In this document: positions 1 to 7,755 of the stretch, in pieces
Numbering within the stretch: the first letter of the stretch is position 1
How the letters are laid out: every line of letters begins with the position of its first letter
Source: Competibacteraceae bacterium UBA6584
Lineage (GTDB): Bacteria; Pseudomonadota; Gammaproteobacteria; Competibacterales; Competibacteraceae
Assembly (NCBI GenBank): GCA_002433805.1
Contig: DJIW01000013.1
Span: 359-22,452, forward strand
DNA length: 22,094 bases
Direction: 5' to 3'
Made by a program: the position numbers and the translations under genes
The notes under the pieces: model-generated
What the model saw: only the letters and a program-made list of their open reading frames with translations
Database searches by the model: none
Told to the model about the DNA's origin: nothing

Positions 1-26
1 TTCCCAACCATTGGAAAAAGCCGTTT

Positions 27-863
27 ATGCACGCCGAGCAAAGCCTGCGCGAGGGGCGGTTGCAAGATGCCTTGACCGAATTGCAAGCCCAGATTCGCAA
101 GGAGCCCGCCAACCCCAAATACCGGATTTTTTTGTTTCAGTTGCTGGCGGTGCTGGGGCAGTGGGAACGGGCCTTGAACCAGTTAAACGTGGTGGGCGAG
201 ATGGACGCCGCCAGCCTGCCGATGGTGCAAACCTACCGCGAAGCGATCCGCTGCGAGCTGTTGCGGGCCGAGGTGTTCGCCGGGCGGCGCTCGCCTTTGT
301 GGTTCGGCGATCCGCAACCGTGGGCGGCCTTGCTGATGGAAGCCTTGCGCTTGACCGCCGCCGGCCAGTTCGGGCCGGCCCGCGCCGCGCGCGAGCAAGC
401 GTTCGAAGGCGCGACGGCGGTTGCGGGAACGCTGGACGGCCAACGCTTCGAATGGCTGGCCGATGCCGATCCGCGCCTGGGACCGGTCCTGGAGGCCATC
501 GTCAACGGGCGTTATTACTGGGTTCCGTTCCAGCGCCTCCGTTCCATCCAGTTCGAACAGCCGGCCGATCTGCGGGATTACGTCTGGATGCCGGCTCAGA
601 TCATGTGGGCGAACGGCGGAGAAACCGTCGGGCTGATTCCCGCGCGCTACCCCGAATCCCAGGCCGCCGCCGACCCGCTGGTGCAACTCGGCCGCAAGAC
701 CGAATGGCGCGACTTCGGCGAGGACACCTGGCTGGGGCTCGGCCAACGGCTGCTGGCCACCGATCAGGGCGAATTCTCGCTGCTGGACGCGCGGCGCGTC
801 GAGTTGGAGTCCGAGGCGGAGTCGCCGCCGGAGACGGCTCCGGCGGATCGCGGCGATGGCTGA
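27..863 (+). CDS. tagJ: T6SS accessory protein TagJ (ImpE/HsiE family)
   Basis: About 278 residues, typical of the ImpE/TagJ family. The N-terminal part is a TPR-like helical region (residues 1-50, with LREGRLQDALTELQ and FQLLAVLGQWERAL), followed by the family segment around RAEVFAGRRSPLWFG near residue 85. In characterised systems TagJ binds the sheath protein TssB and is thought to help ClpV-driven sheath disassembly in one T6SS class; that is family knowledge, not visible here. The ATG at 27 has a GGAA element about 8 bases upstream and the sequence from it looks like a normal family N-terminus. However, the frame is open to the left edge, so an upstream start cannot be excluded. The stop overlaps the tssE start by 8 bases, so the two are translationally linked. 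Confidence 0.9.
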   Translation: MHAEQSLREGRLQDALTELQAQIRKEPANPKYRIFLFQLLAVLGQWERALNQLNVVGEMDAASLPMVQTYREAIRCELLRAEVFAGRRSPLWFGDPQPWAALLMEALRLTAAGQFGPARAAREQAFEGATAVAGTLDGQRFEWLADADPRLGPVLEAIVNGRYYWVPFQRLRSIQFEQPADLRDYVWMPAQIMWANGGETVGLIPARYPESQAAADPLVQLGRKTEWRDFGEDTWLGLGQRLLATDQGEFSLLDARRVELESEAESPPETAPADRGDG

Positions 864-1371
864 ACTGACTCCCAAGGAGCGGTTGCAACCCTCGCTGTTG
901 GACCGCTTGACCGACGAGGAGCCGGACCGCCGAGAGGAGTCGCGGGACAAGCGGGTGCTGTCGACCAGCCGCTTGCGCGAGTGCGTGATGCGGGATTTGG
1001 GCTGGCTGCTCAACGCGACCCGCATGAGCGATGACGAAGTGGACGCCCGCTATCCGTTCGCGGCTCGTTCGGTGATCAATTACGGGCTGCCGGCGCTGGC
1101 CGGCGGCGTCGCGCGCAGTTTGGACATTAATGAATTGGAACGAGGGCTGCGGCAGGCCATCCTCGATTTCGAGCCGCGCATCCTGCGCCATTCGCTGCGG
1201 GTGCGCGCCCAACTGACCGAAGAACGCATGAGCCACAACGCGCTGACCTTTGAAATCGAAGGCGATCTGTGGGCGCAGCCGCTGCCGCTGCAACTGTATT
1301 TGAAGACGGAGATCGATCTGGAAAGCGGCCAGGTCCACATCGAGGAATCCAGCCAGCCGAGGGCGCGCTGA
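856..1371 (+). CDS. tssE: T6SS baseplate protein TssE (gp25-like)
   Basis: A 171-residue protein of the GPW/gp25 family, the T6SS counterpart of phage T4 baseplate gp25, which nucleates sheath assembly in the cytoplasm. It begins with the usual short charged arm containing LQPSLLDRLTDEEP, where the LLDRL element is typical of TssE. The gp25-like domain covers roughly residues 35-155, including the SVINYGLP stretch near residue 73 and LERGLRQAILDFEPRI near 93. The length is normal. It starts inside the tagJ stop region (8-base overlap), and its TGA shares the A of the tssF ATG, so tagJ-tssE-tssF are probably translationally coupled. No defects were seen. Confidence 0.93.
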   Translation: MAELTPKERLQPSLLDRLTDEEPDRREESRDKRVLSTSRLRECVMRDLGWLLNATRMSDDEVDARYPFAARSVINYGLPALAGGVARSLDINELERGLRQAILDFEPRILRHSLRVRAQLTEERMSHNALTFEIEGDLWAQPLPLQLYLKTEIDLESGQVHIEESSQPRAR

Positions 1372-3248
1372 TGGACCCGCGCTTGCTGGAGTATTACAAC
1401 CGGGAATTGCAGCACCTGCGCGAGGTGGGCGGCGAGTTCGCCCGCGAATTTCCCAAGATCGCCGGCCGGTTGGGCTTGGACGGGTTCGAGTGCGCCGACC
1501 CTTACGTCGAGCGGCTGTTGGAAGGCTTCGGCTTTCTGGCCGCGCGGGTCCAGCTCAAGATGGACGCCGAATTCCCGCGCTTCACCCAGCATCTGCTGGA
1601 GATCATTTACCCGCATTATCTGGCGCCGACCCCGTCGATGCTGGTGGCCCGCTTCCAACCCGACCCCGGCGAGGGCGCGCTCGAACAGGGCTTCGTGATC
1701 CCGCGCGGCAGCGAGTTGCGCGGCCTGTTGGGCAAGGGCGATCAGACGCCTTGCGAATATCGGACCGCCCACGAGGTGACGCTGTGGCCGGTGGAACTGA
1801 TCGAAGCCCAGTATTTCGCCGGCAAGGAACCGGTGTCGCTGCTCGATCTGCCCGACTTGGCCAAAGTGCGGGCGGGCATCCGGCTGCGGCTGCGGACCAC
1901 CTTGCCGGGCTTGACCTTCGCTAAATTGGGCCTGGAACGCCTGACTCTGTTCCTGAACGGCGGCGATGAATTGCCGATGCGGATCTACGAGCAGCTGTTG
2001 GGCAACGCGCTGACGATGGTGGTCCGACCCGGCCAGCGTCCCGCGCCCTGGCACGAAGTAGTGGCAAGCCGTTGCATCCGCCGGCAAGGGTTCGGCGACG
2101 ATCAAGCGTTGCTGCCCCACACGCCGCCGTCCTTTCAGGGCTATCGGCTGCTGCATGAATATTTCGCGTTCCCGCAGCGCTATTTGTTCGTGGAACTGGA
2201 CGGCCTGGGTCCGGCGGTCCGGCGTTGCGCGGATTCGGAGCTGGAAATCCTTATCCTGCTCAACCGGGCTCACGCGCTGCTCGAACACGGTTTAGAAACC
2301 GAGCATTTCGCGCTGTTCTGCGTCCCGGCGATCAATCTGTTTCCCAAGCGCGCCGACCGGATTCACCTGAGCGAGCAGGTGGCCGAACACCACGTCGTGC
2401 CGGATCGAACCCGACCGATGGATTTTGAGGTGTATCAGGTCAACGGCGTGACCGGTATCGGCTCGGAGGGCGAAGACCAGGAATTTTTGCCGTTTTATGC
2501 CGCCTACGACCGGCTGGACCAGCACGACCGCCGGGCGTTTTACACCATGCACCGTTCGCCGCGCCTGCTGTCCGGCCCGCAACGGCGTAACGGCCCGCGT
2601 TCCAGCTATATCGGCGGCGAGGTTTTTCTGGCCTTGGTCAACGCCGATGAAGCGCCGTACCGTTCCAATTTGAAACAGTTGGCGGTTGCCACCTTATGCA
2701 CCAACCGCGATCTGCCGCTGCATATGCCGATCGGCGCGGGCGCAACCGATTTCACCATGACCGCCGGCGCTCCGGTCGGCTCGGTGCGCTGTCTGGCCGG
2801 CCCGACCAAACCGCGCCCCTCCCACGCTCGCGGCGACGCCGCTTGGCGTCTGATCAGCCATCTGGCGCTGAATTATCTGTCGATCGCCGACACCGACAGC
2901 CGCCAGGGCGCGGTGGCGCTGCGGGAATTACTGGCCTTGTACGGCGATCTGGCCGAGCCGGCCACCCGCAAGCAGATCGACGGCGTGCGCTCGATCCGGG
3001 CCTTGCCGATCACCCGGCGCGCGCCGGTGGCCGGCCCCATCGCCTTCGCCCGCGGTTTGGAGTTGAACCTCACCCTGGACGAAGGCGCGTTCGAAGGGGC
3101 CGGAGTGTTTCTGCTCGGCGCGGTACTGGAGCAGTTTTTCGCCAAATACGTCTCCATCAATTCATTTACCGAGACGGTGGTCCATTCTTCCGAACGCGGC
3201 GAGATCATGCGATGGCCGGCGAGAATCGGCAAACGGCATACGCTTTAG
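1371..3248 (+). CDS. tssF: T6SS baseplate protein TssF (VasA/ImpG)
   Basis: A 625-residue protein of the TssF/VasA/ImpG family, a baseplate wedge subunit that works with TssG, TssE and TssK. The start MDPRLLEYYNREL is characteristic and is followed by the family's EFAREFPKIAGRL and DPYVERLLEGFGFLAARV elements within the first 65 residues. Further family blocks include FTQHLLEIIYPHYL near residue 73 and the C-terminal RLISHLALNYLSI region near 495. The frame is open further upstream to 1269, but the ATG at 1371 fits the family N-terminus and overlaps the tssE stop in a TGATG arrangement. Its 3' end overlaps tssG by 37 bases. Length is normal for the family. Confidence 0.96.
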   Translation: MDPRLLEYYNRELQHLREVGGEFAREFPKIAGRLGLDGFECADPYVERLLEGFGFLAARVQLKMDAEFPRFTQHLLEIIYPHYLAPTPSMLVARFQPDPGEGALEQGFVIPRGSELRGLLGKGDQTPCEYRTAHEVTLWPVELIEAQYFAGKEPVSLLDLPDLAKVRAGIRLRLRTTLPGLTFAKLGLERLTLFLNGGDELPMRIYEQLLGNALTMVVRPGQRPAPWHEVVASRCIRRQGFGDDQALLPHTPPSFQGYRLLHEYFAFPQRYLFVELDGLGPAVRRCADSELEILILLNRAHALLEHGLETEHFALFCVPAINLFPKRADRIHLSEQVAEHHVVPDRTRPMDFEVYQVNGVTGIGSEGEDQEFLPFYAAYDRLDQHDRRAFYTMHRSPRLLSGPQRRNGPRSSYIGGEVFLALVNADEAPYRSNLKQLAVATLCTNRDLPLHMPIGAGATDFTMTAGAPVGSVRCLAGPTKPRPSHARGDAAWRLISHLALNYLSIADTDSRQGAVALRELLALYGDLAEPATRKQIDGVRSIRALPITRRAPVAGPIAFARGLELNLTLDEGAFEGAGVFLLGAVLEQFFAKYVSINSFTETVVHSSERGEIMRWPARIGKRHTL

Positions 3249-4243
3249 AACTGTTCGAGACGCTGCGGCGCGCGCCTCACGCCTATCATTTTTTTCAGGC
3301 GTTGCGGCGGCTGGAGTGCCTGTACCCCGAAAAGCCGCGCCTGGGCAAATCGCTGCGCGTGGCCGACGATCCGGTCCGGCTGGCCCAGGAACCCTCGCTG
3401 GCCTTCGCGCCGGCGACGCTGGCCGCCTTCGATCCGGGCGGCGCGGAGCGGTCGGCGCGCTTGTACGAGTATTTTCTCGGACTGTTCGGCCCGCACGGTC
3501 CGCTGCCGACTCATCTGACCGAATACGCGCGCGGCCGCTCGCGCAACGACGGCGACCCTACCTTCGCCAGCTTCGCCGATGTGTTCCACCATCGGATGCT
3601 GTGCCTGTTTTATCGGGCCTGGGCGGACGTTCAACCGACGGTCAGCTACGACCGGCCGGAAACCGACCGGTTCCACGTCTATGTCGGCGCGCACTTGGGG
3701 CTGGGGATGCCGTCGCTGTGGAATCGGGACGCCGCGCCCGATCTGGCCAAGCTGCACTACGCCGGCCGGCTGGCGTGCCAGACCCGCAACCCCGAGGGTT
3801 TGGAAGCGATTTTGGGCGATTTCTTCAAACTGCCGGTCGCCGTCGACACCTTCGTCGGGCACTGGCTGCCGCTGGACGAGCACAGCCGTTGCCGGTTGGG
3901 CGAAACGCCCGCGACCGGCGTGCTCGGCCTGACGGCGGTGATCGGCGAGCGGGTGTGGGACTGCCAGCACAAGTTCCGCATCGTCATCGGCCCGATGGGT
4001 CTGGCCGAGTTTCAGCGGTTTTTGCCCGGCAGCGACAGTTTGCGGCGGCTGGTGGCGTGGGTGCGCAACTACGTCGGCGAGGAGCTGTTATGGGATGTGA
4101 ATCTGATTCTCAAAAAAGAAGAGGTTCCGCCGCTGGTGCTGGGGTCGGAAACCCGCCTGGGCTGGACCACTTGGCTGAGCGGCCAGCCGCCAGCGCGCGA
4201 CGCCGACGATCTGAAACTGGACGCCGTAACCTATTGCGGCTGA
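3212..4243 (+). CDS. tssG: T6SS baseplate protein TssG (VasB/ImpH)
   Basis: A 343-residue TssG/VasB/ImpH protein, partner of TssF in the baseplate wedge. The start MAGENRQ with LFETLRRAPHAYHFFQALRRLE in the first 35 residues is the family signature. It is followed by the conserved PVRLAQEPSLAF block near residue 55 and the YEYFLGLFGPHGPLPTHLTEYA block at about 85-106. The ATG at 3212 lies inside the 3' end of tssF, giving a 37-base overlap. This start was preferred because the reading frame extends far upstream with non-family sequence and the first conserved block begins just after this ATG. A 40-base gap separates it from tssH. Confidence 0.94.
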   Translation: MAGENRQTAYALELFETLRRAPHAYHFFQALRRLECLYPEKPRLGKSLRVADDPVRLAQEPSLAFAPATLAAFDPGGAERSARLYEYFLGLFGPHGPLPTHLTEYARGRSRNDGDPTFASFADVFHHRMLCLFYRAWADVQPTVSYDRPETDRFHVYVGAHLGLGMPSLWNRDAAPDLAKLHYAGRLACQTRNPEGLEAILGDFFKLPVAVDTFVGHWLPLDEHSRCRLGETPATGVLGLTAVIGERVWDCQHKFRIVIGPMGLAEFQRFLPGSDSLRRLVAWVRNYVGEELLWDVNLILKKEEVPPLVLGSETRLGWTTWLSGQPPARDADDLKLDAVTYCG

Positions 4244-4270
4244 TGTTTTCCTCAATTTTCAACCTGCATT

Positions 4271-4274
4271 GGAG
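4271..4274 (+). promoter_or_regulatory. Ribosome binding site of tssH
   Basis: A GGAG element nine bases upstream of the ATG at 4284 favours that ATG over an in-frame TTG at 4269, which overlaps the element itself. Confidence 0.6.
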
Positions 4275-4283
4275 TCCGAATCC

Positions 4284-6968
4284 ATGGCCGAAATCAGCCG
4301 CGTCGCCCTGTTCGGGAAGCTGAATAGCCTCGGTTACAAAGCGATCGAAAGCGCCACCGTCTTCTGCAAGCTGCGGGGCAATCCGTATGTGGAACTGGCG
4401 CACTGGCTGCACCAGATCCTGCAACTGCAAGATTCGGACATCCATCGGATCGTCCAACATTTCAATTTGAATCCGAGCCGGGTGGCCAAGGATTTTACCG
4501 AGGCGCTGGACCGGCTGCCGCGCGGGGCGACCTCGATTTCCGATCTGTCTTCCCACGTGGACGCGGCGGTCAAGGAGGCGTGGGTTTACGCCACCCTGAT
4601 GTATGGCGACGCTCAGGTGCGCACCGGCCATCTGGTGGTCGGGATGTTGAAAACGCCCGATTTGCGTAACGCGCTATCGGCGATTTCTCGCGAATTCGAC
4701 AAGATCAAGCTAGATAGCCTGATGGAGCAGTTCGGCGAGATCATCGCCGCTTCGCCGGAATCCGGACTGCGCGCCGCCGACGGCTCCCAAATCGGCGGCG
4801 GGGCCGCGCCGGGCGAGGCCAGCGAGGCGATGGCCCCGGCCCAGATGGGCAAGCAGGAGGCGTTGCAGCGTTTCTCGGTAGATTTGACCGAACGGGCGCG
4901 CCAGGGCGAACTCGACCCCATCGTCGGGCGCGACGAGGAGATACGCCAGATCGTCGATATTTTGATGCGCCGCCGCCAGAACAATCCGATCCTGACCGGC
5001 GAGGCGGGGGTCGGCAAGACGGCGGTGGTGGAAGGTTTCGCCCAGCGGATCGCCTCCGGCGACGTGCCGCCGCCGTTGCAAGACGTGACGCTGCGGGTGC
5101 TGGATGTCGGTCTTCTCCAAGCCGGAGCCAGCATGAAGGGCGAATTCGAGAACCGGCTGCGCCAAGTCATCGACGAGGTGCAGTCCTCGCCCAAGCCGAT
5201 CATCCTGTTCATCGACGAGGCGCATACCCTGGTCGGCGCGGGCGGCGCGGCCGGCACCGGCGATGCCGCCAACCTGCTCAAGCCCGCCCTGGCGCGCGGC
5301 AAGCTGCGCACCATCGCCGCGACCACCTGGGCTGAATACAAAAAGCATATCGAGAAAGATCCCGCGCTGACCCGCCGCTTCCAAGTGGTCCAAGTGGGCG
5401 AGCCGAGCGAGGAGAAAACCATCTTGATGATGCGCGGCATGGCCTCGACCATGGAGCGCCACCATCGGGTGCAAATTCTGGATGAGGCGCTGGAAGCGGC
5501 GGTCAAGCTGTCGCACCGCTACATCCCGGCCCGCCAGTTGCCGGACAAGGCGGTCAGCTTGCTCGATACCGCCAGCGCCCGCGTCGCCATCAGCCTGCAC
5601 GCGGTGCCGGCGGAGGTGGAAGATTGCCGCCGCCGCATCGAGGGGCTACAGGTCGAGCTGGACATTATCGGCCGCGAAGCGGCGGTCGGGATCGACACGG
5701 CGCAACGCGAGGCGGCGGCTCGGGAGAAACTGCAGGCCGAGGACGTCCAGCTGGCGAAATTGGAAGCGCGCTGGCAGGAAGAAAAGGGCTTGGTCGATCA
5801 AATTCTAACGCTGCGCGCCAACTTGCGCGGCGAGGGCGGCGCGGTGGATCAAGAGATCGCGGCCGAACCCGATCCGCGGCGGCAGAGTTGGCTTGTCGAG
5901 TTGAAAGCGCTGCAAGCCAAACTCCATGCGCTTCAGGGCGAATCGCCGCTGATTTTGCCCAGCGTGGACGCGCAGGCCGTGGCCGCCGTGGTCGCCGACT
6001 GGACCGGCATCCCGGTCGGGCGGATGGTGAAAAACGAAATCGAAACCGTGCTGGGGCTGGCCGACATTCTCAACCGGCGGATCATCGGCCAGCGTCACGC
6101 CTTGGAGATGATCACCCGCCGCATCCAGACCTCGCGCGCGGCGCTGGACAATCCCAACAAACCCATCGGCGTGTTCATGTTGGCCGGCCCCTCCGGCGTG
6201 GGCAAAACCGAAACCGCGCTGACCCTGGCCGAAGCCTTGTACGGCGGCGAGCAGAACGTCATCACCATCAACATGAGCGAATTTCAGGAAGCGCACACCG
6301 TGTCCACCCTCAAAGGCGCGCCGCCGGGCTACGTCGGCTACGGCGAGGGCGGGGTGCTGACCGAGGCGGTGCGGCGGCGGCCTTACAGCGTGGTGCTGCT
6401 GGATGAAGTCGAAAAGGCCCATCACGATGTCCATGAAATCTTTTTCCAGGTGTTTGATAAGGGTTGGATGGAAGACGGCGAGGGCCGTTTCATCGACTTC
6501 AAAAACACCTTGATCCTGCTGACCACCAACGTCGGCACCGAGCTGATCGCGGGGATGTGCAAGGACCCGGAACTGCTTCCTGATCCCGAGGGCTTGGCCA
6601 AGGCGCTGCGGGAGCCGCTGCTCAAGGTCTTCCCGCCCGCGTTGCTGGGACGGCTGGTGACGATTCCCTATTACCCGCTCAGCGACGAGATGATCGGCGA
6701 CATCGTGCGACTGCAACTGCGTCGGATCGAGAAGCGGATCAAGGACAATCACAAAGTGCCGTTTGGCTATGACGACGAGGTGGTCAAGTTGATCGTCAGC
6801 CGCTGCACCGAACTGGAAAGCGGCGGGCGGATGGTGGATGCGATCCTGACGAATACCATGCTGCCGGCGATTAGCCAGGAATTTCTGACCCGGATGGTGG
6901 AAGGAAAGCCGGTTGCGCGGGTTCAGGTTCAGGTCCGGGACGGTGATTTCGCCTATGGTTTTGAATGA
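4284..6968 (+). CDS. clpV: T6SS sheath-recycling ATPase TssH (ClpV)
   Basis: An 894-residue Hsp100/ClpB-type AAA+ ATPase that extracts and unfolds contracted TssB-TssC sheath for reuse in the cytoplasm. The first 160 residues form the Clp N-domain, starting MAEISRVALFGKLN as in ClpV proteins. ATPase domain D1 has Walker A GEAGVGKT at 239-246 and Walker B ILFIDEAH at 307-314. A coiled middle domain (about 400-520) is followed by D2 with Walker A GPSGVGKT at 635-642 and Walker B VVLLDE at 703-708. Both Walker A lysines and Walker B acidic pairs are intact, so it should be active. Distinction from the housekeeping ClpB rests on the N-terminus and on its position directly after tssG. It is the last recognisable T6SS gene in the cluster. 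Confidence 0.96.
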   Translation: MAEISRVALFGKLNSLGYKAIESATVFCKLRGNPYVELAHWLHQILQLQDSDIHRIVQHFNLNPSRVAKDFTEALDRLPRGATSISDLSSHVDAAVKEAWVYATLMYGDAQVRTGHLVVGMLKTPDLRNALSAISREFDKIKLDSLMEQFGEIIAASPESGLRAADGSQIGGGAAPGEASEAMAPAQMGKQEALQRFSVDLTERARQGELDPIVGRDEEIRQIVDILMRRRQNNPILTGEAGVGKTAVVEGFAQRIASGDVPPPLQDVTLRVLDVGLLQAGASMKGEFENRLRQVIDEVQSSPKPIILFIDEAHTLVGAGGAAGTGDAANLLKPALARGKLRTIAATTWAEYKKHIEKDPALTRRFQVVQVGEPSEEKTILMMRGMASTMERHHRVQILDEALEAAVKLSHRYIPARQLPDKAVSLLDTASARVAISLHAVPAEVEDCRRRIEGLQVELDIIGREAAVGIDTAQREAAAREKLQAEDVQLAKLEARWQEEKGLVDQILTLRANLRGEGGAVDQEIAAEPDPRRQSWLVELKALQAKLHALQGESPLILPSVDAQAVAAVVADWTGIPVGRMVKNEIETVLGLADILNRRIIGQRHALEMITRRIQTSRAALDNPNKPIGVFMLAGPSGVGKTETALTLAEALYGGEQNVITINMSEFQEAHTVSTLKGAPPGYVGYGEGGVLTEAVRRRPYSVVLLDEVEKAHHDVHEIFFQVFDKGWMEDGEGRFIDFKNTLILLTTNVGTELIAGMCKDPELLPDPEGLAKALREPLLKVFPPALLGRLVTIPYYPLSDEMIGDIVRLQLRRIEKRIKDNHKVPFGYDDEVVKLIVSRCTELESGGRMVDAILTNTMLPAISQEFLTRMVEGKPVARVQVQVRDGDFAYGFE

Positions 6969-7004
6969 GTGTCCGGGCGAATAGGGGAGGCCATGAAAAT
7001 GGTC

Positions 7005-7042
7005 CAGTCTAGAATGGGATTGGGGCGGCTCATTCTGGACTG
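7005..7042 (+). repeat. 14-bp imperfect inverted repeat downstream of clpV
   Basis: The arms 7005-7018 and 7029-7042 pair over all 14 positions in RNA, counting two G-U wobbles, around a 10-base loop. It lies 36 bases after the clpV stop. No T-run follows on the + strand, so it is not a standard intrinsic terminator. It could be an mRNA 3'-end stabiliser, a weak terminator, or a remnant of a small mobile element. Confidence 0.55.
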
Positions 7043-7140
7043 CTGTTCAGTTCCTGCGTGGCTAATCCGCATCGCAGTATCCTCTTGGAAAGGGTTTTTT
7101 CAGAATCGGCATGGAATATGCTGATGCTTGACTATAAATT

Positions 7141-7146
7141 AGGAGG
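7141..7146 (+). promoter_or_regulatory. Strong ribosome binding site for the GTG start at 7156
   Basis: A perfect AGGAGG lies nine bases before the GTG at 7156 and decides that start over the internal ATG at 7180-7190. The A/T-rich TATAAA at 7133-7138 just upstream has no convincing -35 partner. Confidence 0.75.
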
Positions 7147-7155
7147 AGATTCGCC

Positions 7156-7650
7156 GTGATCACCATTTCCCAACCCGCCATGGCTTTAAATTCCGAGGAT
7201 GCTCCTGGGCCACATTACAAGATGTGGAATACTTGGGAGATTCCCAAAAGTGAGAATCCTGATCACATCTTGAAATGGGCAGCCACAGTTGCAAAAGGCG
7301 CTCCCGGCGGTAAATTGAAGGCATTGATCATTAATTGTCATGCATCGCCCGCAAGCTTGGGTTTGGGTACGGGGATTAGTTGGGCTCAAGTCAGCTTGTT
7401 TGGAACCTTATCCGGACTCGTGGATGAGATTTATATCGTTGCCTGTAACGTGGTTTCCTTCACTGGTAGTGGAGATGGCAATCTCTTTTGTGGTGCCATC
7501 GCCAAGGCCGCCAAGACCTATGTATACGCTTCGAATGAAAGCCAAAGCACAGGTATCTGGCCCACCATACCCTACGGGAAAATCGACGGTTTTGAGGGTA
7601 AGGTTTGGAAGTGGCGTCCGGATGGCTCGAATGAACTCACTCCTTTATAG
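7156..7650 (+). CDS. Uncharacterised protein with caspase-like His/Cys arrangement
   Basis: I do not recognise a named family for this 164-residue protein. It has no signal peptide or membrane segment. Its core has a hydrophobic strand ending in a histidine (LKALIINCHASP, His62), a second hydrophobic strand ending in a cysteine (DEIYIVACNVV, Cys97), and a glycine-rich stretch leading to a helix (FCGAIAKAAKTYVYAS, about 111-126). This strand-His, strand-Cys order resembles clan CD cysteine peptidases (caspase-like folds), but overall similarity was not tested. The usual HG after the histidine strand is HA here. Base composition is visibly less GC-rich than flanking genes, which suggests later acquisition. 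It follows clpV on the same strand after a 187-base gap, with its own strong ribosome binding site. A T6SS cargo role is possible but unproven. Confidence 0.75.
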   Translation: MITISQPAMALNSEDAPGPHYKMWNTWEIPKSENPDHILKWAATVAKGAPGGKLKALIINCHASPASLGLGTGISWAQVSLFGTLSGLVDEIYIVACNVVSFTGSGDGNLFCGAIAKAAKTYVYASNESQSTGIWPTIPYGKIDGFEGKVWKWRPDGSNELTPL

Positions 7651-7698
7651 GTGCCCGATTGCCCACAAATTACAGCTTATCAATATGATATGGGTTTT

Positions 7699-7718
7699 AG
7701 TGGGATAGTGGGATAGTG
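7699..7718 (+). repeat. Short tandem repeat, 8-base unit
   Basis: Two and a half copies of AGTGGGAT lie in the gap between the His/Cys protein and the first TPR-methyltransferase. No function can be assigned. Confidence 0.6.
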
Positions 7719-7755
7719 ACCGGGTGGGCTGCAACCGACAATCGAGACGCCACTT

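Noticed and set aside
1080..2288. Long open frame on the minus strand opposite tssE and tssF
   Set aside because: It is a by-product of GC-rich codon use opposite clearly recognisable T6SS genes; the translated sequence is low-complexity and matches no family.
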